From Caballeronia zhejiangensis (GTDB lineage: Bacteria; Pseudomonadota; Gammaproteobacteria; Burkholderiales; Burkholderiaceae), in contig NZ_JFHD01000003.1 in the NCBI RefSeq assembly GCF_000698575.1, positions 186,001-250,000 of the forward strand: a stretch of 64,000 nt of DNA. Reading direction: 5' to 3'. A program made the translations under genes and the position numbers. This document shows, in pieces, positions 8,616 to 16,439 of the stretch. Every line of letters starts with the position of its first letter. Positions within the stretch are counted from its first letter, which is position 1. The notes beneath the pieces are model-generated. The model made no database searches. It saw only the letters and a program-made list of their open reading frames with translations, and was not told the DNA's origin.

Positions 8616-8627
8616 GAAAACGTTTTT
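8616..8627. promoter_or_regulatory. LacI-family operator GAAAACGTTTTT upstream of exuT-like gene
   Basis: Differs by one base from the perfect palindrome at 5992-6003. It lies in the 401-base divergent spacer (8499-8899) between the exuT-like gene and the chemoreceptor. The same spacer also holds a looser pair of half-sites, GAAAA at 8744-8748 and CGTTTTC at 8755-8761, which could be a second contact. Confidence 0.65.
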
Positions 8628-8837
8628 TCGAAGAATAGTGGGTTTGCTGCCTACTGGCTATCCTAGTATTTGCCCTAATCTGTGGCAGAACTGTTGCTGA
8701 CGGGCGAGTTGGAAGCCCTTTCAGCACCCGTATCGACGCGTACGAAAAGTTAATCGTTTTCTAGGAATTGTCCTGGGAAACAGGAGCCGCTCGGCGCGCG
8801 CGATGCCATCGCATCGGCTTTCATGCCTGCGGCAAAT

Positions 8838-8864
8838 TAAAGTTTCTTAAGCATCTGCCGATAA
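8838..8864 (+). promoter_or_regulatory. Sigma-28 (FliA) promoter, perfect consensus
   Basis: TAAAGTTT at 8838-8845, an 11-base spacer, then GCCGATAA at 8857-8864. This equals the published enterobacterial FliA consensus (TAAAGTTT-N11-GCCGATAA) at every defined position. It is followed by the chemoreceptor start 35 bases later, so the receptor is very probably in the flagellar/chemotaxis regulon. Confidence 0.9.
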
Positions 8865-8899
8865 GGATCATCACAACTCTTATCGCCCAGTGATTCCCC

Positions 8900-10855
8900 A
8901 TGTTTCGTAATGTTCTGGCCCGGACCAACGTCGGGACCAAATTCGCCGTGCTCGCCTGCGCGCTCACGGCAGTCGTCGTCGCGTTCTTCACCATCGCCGT
9001 CACGCGCAGCGCGGGCGAGCAAGTCGATACGCATGCGCTCGCGCGCGTCGAAAGCGAGAATCGCTCGATCGCGACGATGATCGGCCTCTTCGACAAGGCC
9101 GTGAGCGCGGAAGTCACGCGCTTCATGACGATCTTCGCGCATCGTTTGCCTTCGACGTTCGCGCTCGATGAAACCCGCACCGTGGACATCGACGGTAAAG
9201 CCACGCCGACTTTCCTCGCGGGCGATAAGGCGCTGAACAACGACTTCACGATTCCCGACGCGTTCCTCGAGGAAAGCGGCGCCATCGCGACGATCTTCGC
9301 CCGCACCGGGGACGATTTCGTGCGCGTGACGACGTCGCTCAAGAAGCAGGACGGCACGCGCGCGATCGGCACGCTGCTCGACCGCAAGGGCCCCGCGTAT
9401 GCGCCGATCCTTGCAGGCAAGCCCTATATCGGCATCGCGGCGCTTTTCGGCAAGCAGTACATCACCGCGTACAAGCCCGTCACCGATGCATCGGGACGCA
9501 TCATCGGCGCACTTTTCGTTGGCGTCGACGTGACATCCGAATTCGCAGCGTTGCAGGACACCATCGCGAAGCTCGCGATCGGCGCGAGCGGCTATCACTT
9601 CGTCGTCGATGCATCGACTAGCCCGAACCGCGGCAAGCTGCTCGTGCATCCTGGTTCGAAAGGCGAACTGGCCGATGAGCGCGTTGCGCCCTTCAAGCAG
9701 ATGCTCGACACGCACGAAGGCGAGCTCTCGTTCGACGGCCCCGATATCGCGGGCGCGGATTCGCGCGTGCATGGCGGCAACAAGGAAATCATCTATATGA
9801 CGGTGCCGCAATGGCAATGGATGATCGGCGGCATTGCATATCGCGACGAAGTGCTCGCCGACGTTCACGCGAGCCGCAATCGCTTCCTGGTTCTCGGGCT
9901 CGTCATCGTGGCGCTGCTCGTCGGCGTGCTGCTCTATGCGGTCACGCGACTCGTGGGCCGTCCCATCGACGACGTGACGCGCGCGTCGGAACGCATCGCC
10001 GCGGGCGACCTGACCGTGCGTATCGACAGCGCGCGCGAGGACGATATCGGCCGGCTGATGCGTGCGATCGACGGCATCGCGCGCGGACTCGCGGGCATCG
10101 TCGCGCAGGTGCGCAGCGCATCGGCGGACATGAACGAAGGGACGGCGCGCATTGCATCGGGCAGCAGCGATATCGCCACGCGCATCGCAACCCAGGCCGC
10201 GAGCGTCGAAGAAACCGCTGCGAGCATGGAAGAAATCACGAGCACCGTGCAGCAGAACGCTGCGAATACGGCGCAGGCGGGGACGCTCGTCGCGTCCGCA
10301 TCCGATGCCGCGCGCGCAGGCGGTCATGCAGTCGGGCGCGTGGTCGCGACGATGGGCGAGATCGACGCATCGGCGCGACGCATCGCCGACATCACCGCGA
10401 CGATCGAAGGCATCGCGTTCCAGACCAACATTCTCGCGTTGAACGCTGCCGTCGAAGCCGCGCGCGCGGGCGAGCACGGCAAGGGCTTCGCGGTGGTCGC
10501 ATCCGAAGTGCGCGCGCTCGCACAACGCAGCGCGGGCGCAGTCAAAGAGATCGAAGTGCTGATCGCCGAATCGGCCGCGAAGGTCTCGCACGGCTACAAG
10601 ATCGCCGAGGAAGCGAGCAGCACGATGGGCGGCATCGTCGAGCAAGTCTCGCGCGTGAATGCCATCGTCGATGAAATCGGCGTTGCGTCACGCGAGCAGG
10701 CAAGCGGCATCGAGCAGGTGAACAGCGCGGTCATGCTGATCGGCGAAGCGACGCAACAGAACGCCGCGCTCGTCGGTGAAGCGGAGCATTCCACCGCCGA
10801 ACTGCGCGATCAGGCCGAGCGGCTTGCGCGCGTCGTCAGCATGTTCCGCGTTTAA
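8900..10855 (+). CDS. Methyl-accepting chemotaxis protein with a periplasmic Cache domain
   Basis: Transmembrane chemoreceptor, 651 residues. A first membrane helix (about 13-33) and a large periplasmic region (about 35-330) of the Cache_3-Cache_2 type precede a second helix ([20 protein letters not shown], about 332-352). A HAMP domain follows (about 355-408), then the cytoplasmic signalling domain with its hairpin tip ([20 protein letters not shown], about 502-521). There is no C-terminal NWETF-type pentapeptide for CheR/CheB docking. Transcription is from the perfect sigma-28 promoter upstream. The ligand is unknown; divergence from a hexuronate transporter makes a uronate-related ligand a reasonable guess, no more. 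Confidence 0.93.
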   Translation: MFRNVLARTNVGTKFAVLACALTAVVVAFFTIAVTRSAGEQVDTHALARVESENRSIATMIGLFDKAVSAEVTRFMTIFAHRLPSTFALDETRTVDIDGKATPTFLAGDKALNNDFTIPDAFLEESGAIATIFARTGDDFVRVTTSLKKQDGTRAIGTLLDRKGPAYAPILAGKPYIGIAALFGKQYITAYKPVTDASGRIIGALFVGVDVTSEFAALQDTIAKLAIGASGYHFVVDASTSPNRGKLLVHPGSKGELADERVAPFKQMLDTHEGELSFDGPDIAGADSRVHGGNKEIIYMTVPQWQWMIGGIAYRDEVLADVHASRNRFLVLGLVIVALLVGVLLYAVTRLVGRPIDDVTRASERIAAGDLTVRIDSAREDDIGRLMRAIDGIARGLAGIVAQVRSASADMNEGTARIASGSSDIATRIATQAASVEETAASMEEITSTVQQNAANTAQAGTLVASASDAARAGGHAVGRVVATMGEIDASARRIADITATIEGIAFQTNILALNAAVEAARAGEHGKGFAVVASEVRALAQRSAGAVKEIEVLIAESAAKVSHGYKIAEEASSTMGGIVEQVSRVNAIVDEIGVASREQASGIEQVNSAVMLIGEATQQNAALVGEAEHSTAELRDQAERLARVVSMFRV

Positions 10856-10887
10856 GCCTTCGCGCATTCATAGCGGTTCAAGCGGAC

Positions 10888-10911
10888 GTGGCGCGTCGTC
10901 GTGCGCGCCAC
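10888..10911. terminator. Hairpin between convergent chemoreceptor and Rieske genes
   Basis: Perfect 8-base arms GTGGCGCG and CGCGCCAC with an 8-base loop lie between two convergent stops. No T run follows, so this is a candidate terminator only. Confidence 0.4.
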
Positions 10912-10938
10912 ATACCGACGTCGATCGTCGACGGGGCA

Positions 10939-11247
10939 TCAGACCTCGATGAAGATGCGGCCATCCTCGACTTTCGCGGGATACGTCCGCAGCTTTTCGC
11001 AAACAGGCGCGCACAGCGGCCGGCCGTCGCGAATGTCGAAGCGTCCGTTGTGCTTCGGACATTCGATGACGTGGTCCATCACGAATCCGTCGCTCAGATG
11101 AACGTGCTCGTGCGTGCATAGGCCATCGCTGGCATAGACGGCATCGTTCACACGATAGATCGCGAAGGTGCGGCCATCGTGATCGAAACGCATCACGTCT
11201 TCGTCTTCGATATCGTCCATCGCAGCTGCATCGATCCATTGCGTCAT
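10939..11247 (-). CDS. mocE: Rieske [2Fe-2S] ferredoxin, MocE-like
   Basis: Small electron carrier of 102 residues. The cluster ligands are Cys and His in CTHEHVHLSDG and in CPKHNGRF, the standard C-x-H...C-x2-H pattern spaced as in bacterial Rieske ferredoxins. An ATG at 11268 overlaps the desaturase stop (ATGA), but the in-frame ATG at 11247 has a perfect AAGGAGG eight bases upstream, so I chose it. It lies directly after a MocD-like desaturase gene and probably delivers electrons to it. The pair is named from rhizopine (moc) loci, but orthologues occur widely outside them, so a rhizopine role is not implied. Confidence 0.82.
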   Translation of the reverse strand: MTQWIDAAAMDDIEDEDVMRFDHDGRTFAIYRVNDAVYASDGLCTHEHVHLSDGFVMDHVIECPKHNGRFDIRDGRPLCAPVCEKLRTYPAKVEDGRIFIEV

Positions 11248-11264
11248 CGGAACGGCCTCCTTGG

Positions 11265-12344
11265 TCATGCCTGCGTCGCGGCGGGCATCGGTCTTTCGAC
11301 GTGATACGACGGATCGCGCGTTTGCCGCACGAGCGCCGGAATGATCTCTGCATATGCCGCGATCGTGCTCGTGTAAGGCGGCGGCATGTCATGCTTCACC
11401 GCTTCGTGCAGGCGCGGCAGCGCGTAATAAGGCACCATCGGGAACATGTGATGTTCGACGTGATAGTTCATGTTCAGATACAGAAAGCGGAACACGGGAT
11501 TCATCATCACCGTGCGGCAGTTCTTGCGATGATCGAGCACGTTCTCAGGCATGCCCGCATGCTGCGTGAGGCCGAAGAAGAGATAGAGCCACGCGCCGTA
11601 CAGACTCGGCAAGCCGATATAAAGCAGGGGAAGGATCGAATGAGACACGAAGCATGCGCCAATCACCGCCGCATAGATCGCGAGCGTCACGCGCGCTTCA
11701 AGAATGACTTTCGGCCATTCCGATTCCGGCACGTAGGTCTTTTCTTCGTCTCCGATATTGCCGAACGCGGATGAAACGATCTTCGGCACTTCGCCCGCTG
11801 CGTGCTTCAGCGCAAAGACGTTCAATGCGAGACTCAGCCAGTCCGTCGGCAGCGGCACGGCAATCTCGCGATCCCTTCCGACGACCAGCGTATCCGTGTG
11901 ATGACGCGCGTGACTCCAGCGCCAGATCGTCGGCCGGCGAAACACCTGAAACGACGCGAACTGATAGAGCGCCTTGTTCATCCACGACGTCTTGAATGCG
12001 GTGCCGTGACCGCTTTCGTGCCAGCGCGAATCGGCGGGGCTGCAATAGAGCGTGCCGTAAAGAAGAAATGCGGGAATCGCCCAGAGCGAATGCGCTTGCC
12101 ATGCCAACCACGCCAGCACGCCGCTCGCGATGATCGACGCATACCAGAGCAAGGTGTCGCGGATGGCGCGTGCATCGCCACGCTGCATCAGGCTCTTCAT
12201 GACCGGCCGCGGCACCGCGCACTTGTACCAGTCCGCATTGACCAGGCCCGACGCTTTCGCACGCTCGCCTGCGCCGCCGATGAGCCGGTAATCGCGATAG
12301 CCGTCCCGCGCGGCCGCACCTTGCGCCTGCTCGGAATCCATCAT
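11265..12344 (-). CDS. mocD: Membrane fatty acid desaturase/hydroxylase family, MocD-like
   Basis: Di-iron membrane oxygenase, 359 residues. All three histidine boxes are present: WHESGHG (108-114), HARHH (145-149) and HVEHH followed by MFPMVPYY near residue 295. Hydrophobic segments lie at about 68-105 and 215-255. The two adjacent ATGs at 12344/12341 have GAGGTGAC upstream. It is the first gene of a pair with the Rieske protein, and divergent from a LacI regulator that may control it. In the moc literature MocD/MocE act as an O-demethylating oxygenase and its electron donor. The substrate here is unknown. Confidence 0.82.
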   Translation of the reverse strand: MMDSEQAQGAAARDGYRDYRLIGGAGERAKASGLVNADWYKCAVPRPVMKSLMQRGDARAIRDTLLWYASIIASGVLAWLAWQAHSLWAIPAFLLYGTLYCSPADSRWHESGHGTAFKTSWMNKALYQFASFQVFRRPTIWRWSHARHHTDTLVVGRDREIAVPLPTDWLSLALNVFALKHAAGEVPKIVSSAFGNIGDEEKTYVPESEWPKVILEARVTLAIYAAVIGACFVSHSILPLLYIGLPSLYGAWLYLFFGLTQHAGMPENVLDHRKNCRTVMMNPVFRFLYLNMNYHVEHHMFPMVPYYALPRLHEAVKHDMPPPYTSTIAAYAEIIPALVRQTRDPSYHVERPMPAATQA

Positions 12345-12490
12345 GTCACCTCAAGCGATGATTGGATTTGCATCATTCGTCATTGCCGATTCGATGATAA
12401 AAGCGGAAGCATCGCCCGCGCAATCTTCACGCGCATTTGCTATCTTTAGGCATCATCGCGCGAATTGAAAACCCATCAATTACATCAAAG

Positions 12491-13543
12491 ATGAGCAAGC
12501 TTCCCACGCTTCAATCCGTGGCCGAGGCTGCCGGCGTCAGTCCGGCAACAGTGGATCGCGTCTTCAACGGACGTCTCAGCGTGCGCGAAGGCACTGCATT
12601 GCGCGTGATCGAGGCAGCCGAGCGCATCGGCTATCACGGCGCAGGCTTGATGCGCGAACGTCTGCGCGCGCAACGCGGCGAGCGCCATGAACGCTACGCC
12701 CTCGGCTTCTGTCTGCAGAAACGTGCGGATCCCTTCTATCAGACGTTCGCGCGCATTCTGACGGATGCCGCCGCGCGCCACGAACCGGAGCATTGCAACG
12801 CCGTCATCGAGTACATGGATGAACTCGATCCGGCTTCCATCGCACGCACGCTGCTTACGCTCGGCGAGCAGGTGGATGCGCTCGGCGTGGTCGCAGTGGA
12901 CCATCCGCATGTGACCGCCGCAATCGAAACGCTTCACGGGCAGGGCAAGCCGACGGTCACGTTGCTATCGGATCTGAGTGCGCCCTTACGCGCGGGTTAT
13001 ATCGGCGTCGATCCGCGCAAGAGCGGACGCACGGCCGCGTGGGCCGTGAGCCGCCTCACGCGTCGCGACGAAGGCACTGTTGGCGTGTTCGTCGGCACGC
13101 CGCGTTATCTCGGTCAGGAAAGCTGCGAGATCAGCTTTCGCTCGTACTTGCGCGAACATGCGCCCGGATTGCGCGTGCTCGATACGCAGATCAATCTCGA
13201 AGACAAGCAACTCGCTTACGAGGCGACGCTCGCGATGCTCGCCCGTCATGCCGATCTCGCCGGCCTCTATATCCCCGGCGGCGGCGTGGGCGGCGTGATA
13301 CGCGCGCTGCGCGAAGAGGCCGCGGGACGACGCATCGTCACCGTGTGCAGCGACCTGATGCCCGACCGGTACGGGGCGCTCGTCGAAGGCGTCATCGATC
13401 TCGTGATCGACACGCCGCTTCAACGCATCGCCGAGACGGCCATTCAGGCAATGCTGCGCGCGTTGCAAGCGCTGCCGGGCGAAGCAGCGCAGGCCAGCCA
13501 GTATCCGCTGCCGGCGCAGCTTTATACGCCGGAGAACGTCTGA
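12491..13543 (+). CDS. LacI-family transcriptional regulator
   Basis: Regulator of 350 residues from the ATG at 12491. The helix-turn-helix is at residues 5-50 (TLQSVAEAAGVSPATVDRVFNGR), where the usual VSR is replaced by VDR, a form seen in regulators of inositol/rhizopine-type operons. The sensor domain starts YALGFCLQKRADPFYQT and ends normally. An upstream in-frame start at 12437 is possible but adds residues before the conserved domain. It is divergent from the desaturase/Rieske pair with a 146-base spacer, the usual layout for a local repressor. Confidence 0.85.
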   Translation: MSKLPTLQSVAEAAGVSPATVDRVFNGRLSVREGTALRVIEAAERIGYHGAGLMRERLRAQRGERHERYALGFCLQKRADPFYQTFARILTDAAARHEPEHCNAVIEYMDELDPASIARTLLTLGEQVDALGVVAVDHPHVTAAIETLHGQGKPTVTLLSDLSAPLRAGYIGVDPRKSGRTAAWAVSRLTRRDEGTVGVFVGTPRYLGQESCEISFRSYLREHAPGLRVLDTQINLEDKQLAYEATLAMLARHADLAGLYIPGGGVGGVIRALREEAAGRRIVTVCSDLMPDRYGALVEGVIDLVIDTPLQRIAETAIQAMLRALQALPGEAAQASQYPLPAQLYTPENV

Positions 13544-14214
13544 GCTTGATAGCGTGCCGCTTCAACCGAATGCGTATTTTTTTCTTCTTCGACCTCATGA
13601 CGCCAAAGTCATGAGAAAAATATGCAGGGCATTGCTACAGTCGCTTGCACGCAGAAACCGTTTGTCACGACTGAATGCTGAAGATGCTCGGGCATGTGGC
13701 CGAGCGCACCGAACTGCGACCATCGACTCAGGACGATAACGTTTGCGAGCCATCCTGCGTCGCCGATATGAGGCGGCGGCGATGAAATCCCAGCTTCACG
13801 CGGCCGTTTTTCCACTAGTATGTCCCGGTGGACTGCATTTGCCTGCACGCTGAAAGAGGCGAGTGTCATCGCTTCGTTGCTTTGAAGGACTAGCATGCAG
13901 TTGCTCGGGGAACCCGCCCGGCAAAAACGGCTCTATTAACGATTGTTCCATCGACATGCACGTCAGGCCGGGGTGTCCGGGGCCCGCCATATGACGTGAC
14001 ATGCTCCAACAATAATGCGCTGCCAGAGCTTCCCGTCTTGTACGGTGATCGAGCCAGCCTCATCCATCAGACCAGCTGCATGTCCGGTCGTGCCGCAATC
14101 AATCACAAGGTGATGCGCGTTTGCGCGCGGCGGCACGGCGGGACATCGACAACGGCTCTTCGCATGGTGCGTGCGGAGAGACAGAGCCCAATCAATCGAC
14201 GGAGAGCGTCATCC
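13544..14214. other. 670-base stretch without a recognisable gene
   Basis: No open frame here has a convincing protein. The stretch holds a T-rich segment (13576-13590) beside a perfect inverted repeat at 13594-13615, and otherwise appears less GC-rich than the flanks. It may hold the promoter region of the glycosyltransferase gene, a small RNA, or decayed sequence. I see no tRNA and no insertion-sequence ends. Confidence 0.5.
13594..13615. repeat. Perfect inverted repeat CTCATGAC-N6-GTCATGAG
   Basis: Eight-base perfect arms around GCCAAA, about 50 bases after the LacI stop. A T-rich run precedes it on the plus strand and an A run follows, so it does not have the polarity of an intrinsic terminator on either strand. 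It could be a regulator binding site. Confidence 0.7.
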
Positions 14215-15297
14215 ATGCCGTTTGAGAGTGACTCCTTGCGAGACACCAGTCCGCTGCTCAGCATCGTCGTGGCGGCTTATAACATCGAGGGATACATCGA
14301 GGAAGCGCTCGAATCCCTGCTGTCCCAACCTCATATCGACGCGATGAAGATCATCGTGGTCGATGACGGTTCTCGCGATGAGACCTATGCGGCAGCGCGC
14401 TCGGTCGTGGAGCGCGATCGCGGCGTGCACATCGAATTGATACACCAGGAAAATCGCGGCCTGAGCGCCGCGCGCAATACCGGCCTCGCGGCGGTGCGAA
14501 CGCCTTATGTCGGCTTCCTGGACGGCGACGATATCTATCTGAAGGGCTTCACCGAAGCGATGATCCCGGTGCTCGCCGAGCGCAAGTGGGATGTGGTGGA
14601 GTACAACGTCAAGATCATCGATGACGACGACCGCGAGCTCGATAACATCGAACTCGTCGACCATGCGACGAGCGGCGGTCATCCGATGGATCGCGCGGCG
14701 CTGCAGCAGTTTGCCGATCGATTCCATACCTTTGCGTGGGCGCGCGTCTATCGCACCGACCTGTTCGACGCAGCGCCCTTTCCCGAAGGACGAAACTACG
14801 AAGACATGGCCCTCGTGCCCTCGACTTATCTGCGCGCAAAAAGCATCTATCGGATTCCCGCGCCGCTGATCGGCTATCGGCGGCGCTTCGGCAGCATCAC
14901 GCAGACAGCCAAGCTGCGCGACATGCACAATCTGCGCCTCACAGGGCAGGAAGCGCTCGCACGTTGCGACGGCAGTGACATGGACGATTTCTGGCTCACC
15001 GTCTTCGACAAGCTCTTTCAGCGTGCGTGCCACGTTTGCGCGCGCGTCGATCGCGCTTCGTTCAAGCAGGCGTCCGAGACGCTCACGGCCATGGCCGTCG
15101 ATCATCGGAAGATGCGCGAGAAACTCACCGAAGGCGGCAAGCGTCAGGTTGTCGAACTGAAGCCGTTCGATCTGAACGTACGCGCGGACCGCTCGATCCA
15201 CTTCCTCAAGGGCCTCGTGAAAAAGGTGTTGCGCCGCAGCCTCGATCATCATCAGCGGGCGCGGCGGCCGAGCACGTCCAATCAGTTGAGCGGATGA
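14215..15297 (+). CDS. Family 2 glycosyltransferase
   Basis: Inverting GT-A glycosyltransferase, about 360 residues. The N-terminal half carries LSIVVAAYNIEGYIEEALES (nucleotide-sugar binding start), IIVVDDGSRDET, NRGLSAARNTGL and the metal-binding DxD region YVGFLDGDDIY. The ATG at 14215 has GGAGAG nine bases upstream. The C-terminal third is basic and lacks membrane helices. It stands alone, without a surrounding polysaccharide cluster, so the acceptor is unknown; capsule or exopolysaccharide decoration is the usual role. Confidence 0.85.
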   Translation: MPFESDSLRDTSPLLSIVVAAYNIEGYIEEALESLLSQPHIDAMKIIVVDDGSRDETYAAARSVVERDRGVHIELIHQENRGLSAARNTGLAAVRTPYVGFLDGDDIYLKGFTEAMIPVLAERKWDVVEYNVKIIDDDDRELDNIELVDHATSGGHPMDRAALQQFADRFHTFAWARVYRTDLFDAAPFPEGRNYEDMALVPSTYLRAKSIYRIPAPLIGYRRRFGSITQTAKLRDMHNLRLTGQEALARCDGSDMDDFWLTVFDKLFQRACHVCARVDRASFKQASETLTAMAVDHRKMREKLTEGGKRQVVELKPFDLNVRADRSIHFLKGLVKKVLRRSLDHHQRARRPSTSNQLSG

Positions 15298-15310
15298 CGC
15301 GGCCCCCCTT

Positions 15311-15544
15311 TCACGCCTCTTCGATGGCGCGCAAGCTCATTCGCTTATAGGCATCGACGAGCAATGCGCCCTCACCGCGCTTGTGCGCGACGGCGAGGCG
15401 CATTGTTTCTTCGCCTAGCTGCCAGATCAGGAACGCGAGCGCATTGACGCGCTTGCTGTCCGCACGCGGCATCACGCGCCGGATCGCCGACGCCAGCAAT
15501 GCGCCGCACGCGCGGCTCTCCGCGATCTCGATGTATTCTTCGAC
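15311..15544 (-). pseudogene. Remnant of a TetR-family regulator (C-terminal ~77 residues only)
   Basis: The minus-strand frame ending at 15311 reads like the C-terminal ligand domain of a TetR regulator (ESRACGALLASAIRRVMPRA, then AYKRMSLRAIEEA and stop). The N-terminal DNA-binding domain, which should lie upstream at higher coordinates, is absent: the next bases belong to an NmrA-like gene on the other strand. Resemblance stops near 15544. I infer a divergent tetR/nmrA pair that lost both 5' ends in one deletion. The TetR call rests on recognition of the C-terminal pattern and is less certain than the neighbour. Confidence 0.55.
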
Positions 15545-15550
15545 GCGTCG

Positions 15551-16126
15551 TTGTCGAGCGGCGCCGAACGCATCGTGCTGTTGTCGGGACGTGGCGAAGA
15601 AGAAGCGCAGGCGGCGGAAGAAGCGCTGCAACGCTCCGGGGCGAGCTGGACCATCCTGCGTTGCAGTTGGTTCATGCAGAACTTCAGCGAGAGCTTTCTG
15701 CTGGATCCGATCCGTGAGGGCACGCTCGCGCTGCCCGTCGCCGATATCAAAGAGCCTTTCGTCGATGCGGAAGATATCGCCGATGCAGCCGTCGCCGCAC
15801 TCACGCAGCCAGGCCACGAAAAGCGGCGTTACGAACTCACCGGACGTCGCGCGATCACTTTCGCCGAAGCGCTCGCATGCATCGCGAAAGCGACGAGACG
15901 TGACGTGCGGCTCGTGCCCGTGCCGCCCGATGCATTTCGCGACGCTCTGCTCGCGGCTGGCGTGCCGAAGCCCGAGACCGACCTGATTCTCTATCTCTTA
16001 ACGACCGTGCTGGATGGCCCCAACGACAAGCCCGCCGATGGCGTGCGCGCCGCGTTGCATCGCGAAGCCTGCTCGTTCGAGGACTACGCCACGCGAGCCG
16101 CGGCGAGCGGCGTATGGGATGTGTGA
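15551..16126 (+). pseudogene. NmrA-like NAD(P)-binding oxidoreductase, 5'-truncated
   Basis: The frame encodes about 191 residues starting in the middle of an NmrA-type SDR: GAERIVLLSGRGE, then LRCSWFMQNFSES, DAEDIADAAVAAL and YELTGRR. The N-terminal Rossmann strand with its GxxGxxG nucleotide-binding motif (about 90 residues) is missing. The only available start is a TTG without a ribosome site. Upstream sequence belongs to the remnant of a divergent regulator. The product, if any, could not bind NAD(P) in the normal way, so this is probably a pseudogene. Confidence 0.75.
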
Positions 16127-16164
16127 CGCACGAAGCCGCCACTGTTTCGCGGTAGACTTGAGGG

Positions 16165-16422
16165 ATGGAAAAATGTCCCTACTGCGAGCGAATCCGTGAC
16201 GAATGGGACTGTCACGGTCAGGAATGCCGCACCGCCATCGCCCGCGCGCTGCGTCGACAACGCATGGGATTGCCGATGGTGCCGAAGGTCATTCGCAATG
16301 AAATTCCGCCGGGCGCGTCGACGGGCGAAGTGATCGCTCAGTTATCGCGTCAGCGCTTGCGCGCACGGCGCGCGAACGAGGAACGCCGCGCACGCAAGGA
16401 AGCCGAAGACCTCGATCTATAG
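16165..16422 (+). CDS. Small Cys-containing protein of unknown function
   Basis: An 85-residue protein that I do not recognise. The N-terminus has CPYC (4-7) and CHGQEC (16-21), giving five nearby cysteines/histidine that could form a zinc knuckle. The C-terminal half is very basic and predicted helical (repeated RARRANEERRARKEAE-type sequence), ending in an acidic DLDL. GAGGG lies shortly before the ATG. It sits between the broken nmrA gene and the HdeD-like gene. Nucleic-acid binding is conceivable but unproven. Confidence 0.6.
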   Translation: MEKCPYCERIRDEWDCHGQECRTAIARALRRQRMGLPMVPKVIRNEIPPGASTGEVIAQLSRQRLRARRANEERRARKEAEDLDL

Positions 16423-16439
16423 CGTAGCGGCGCAGCGCA

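Noticed and set aside
8837..10645. A 602-codon minus-strand frame opposite the chemoreceptor
   Set aside because: Antisense to conserved HAMP and signalling domains, Arg/Asp-rich composition, no domain.
10939..12344. Rhizopine catabolic locus
   Set aside because: Only MocD/MocE-like genes are present; no inositol dehydrogenase, sugar isomerase or rhizopine transporter is nearby, so the functional label was not applied.
13594..13615. Intrinsic terminator for the LacI gene
   Set aside because: The hairpin has A-rich sequence after it on the plus strand and T-rich before it, the wrong polarity.
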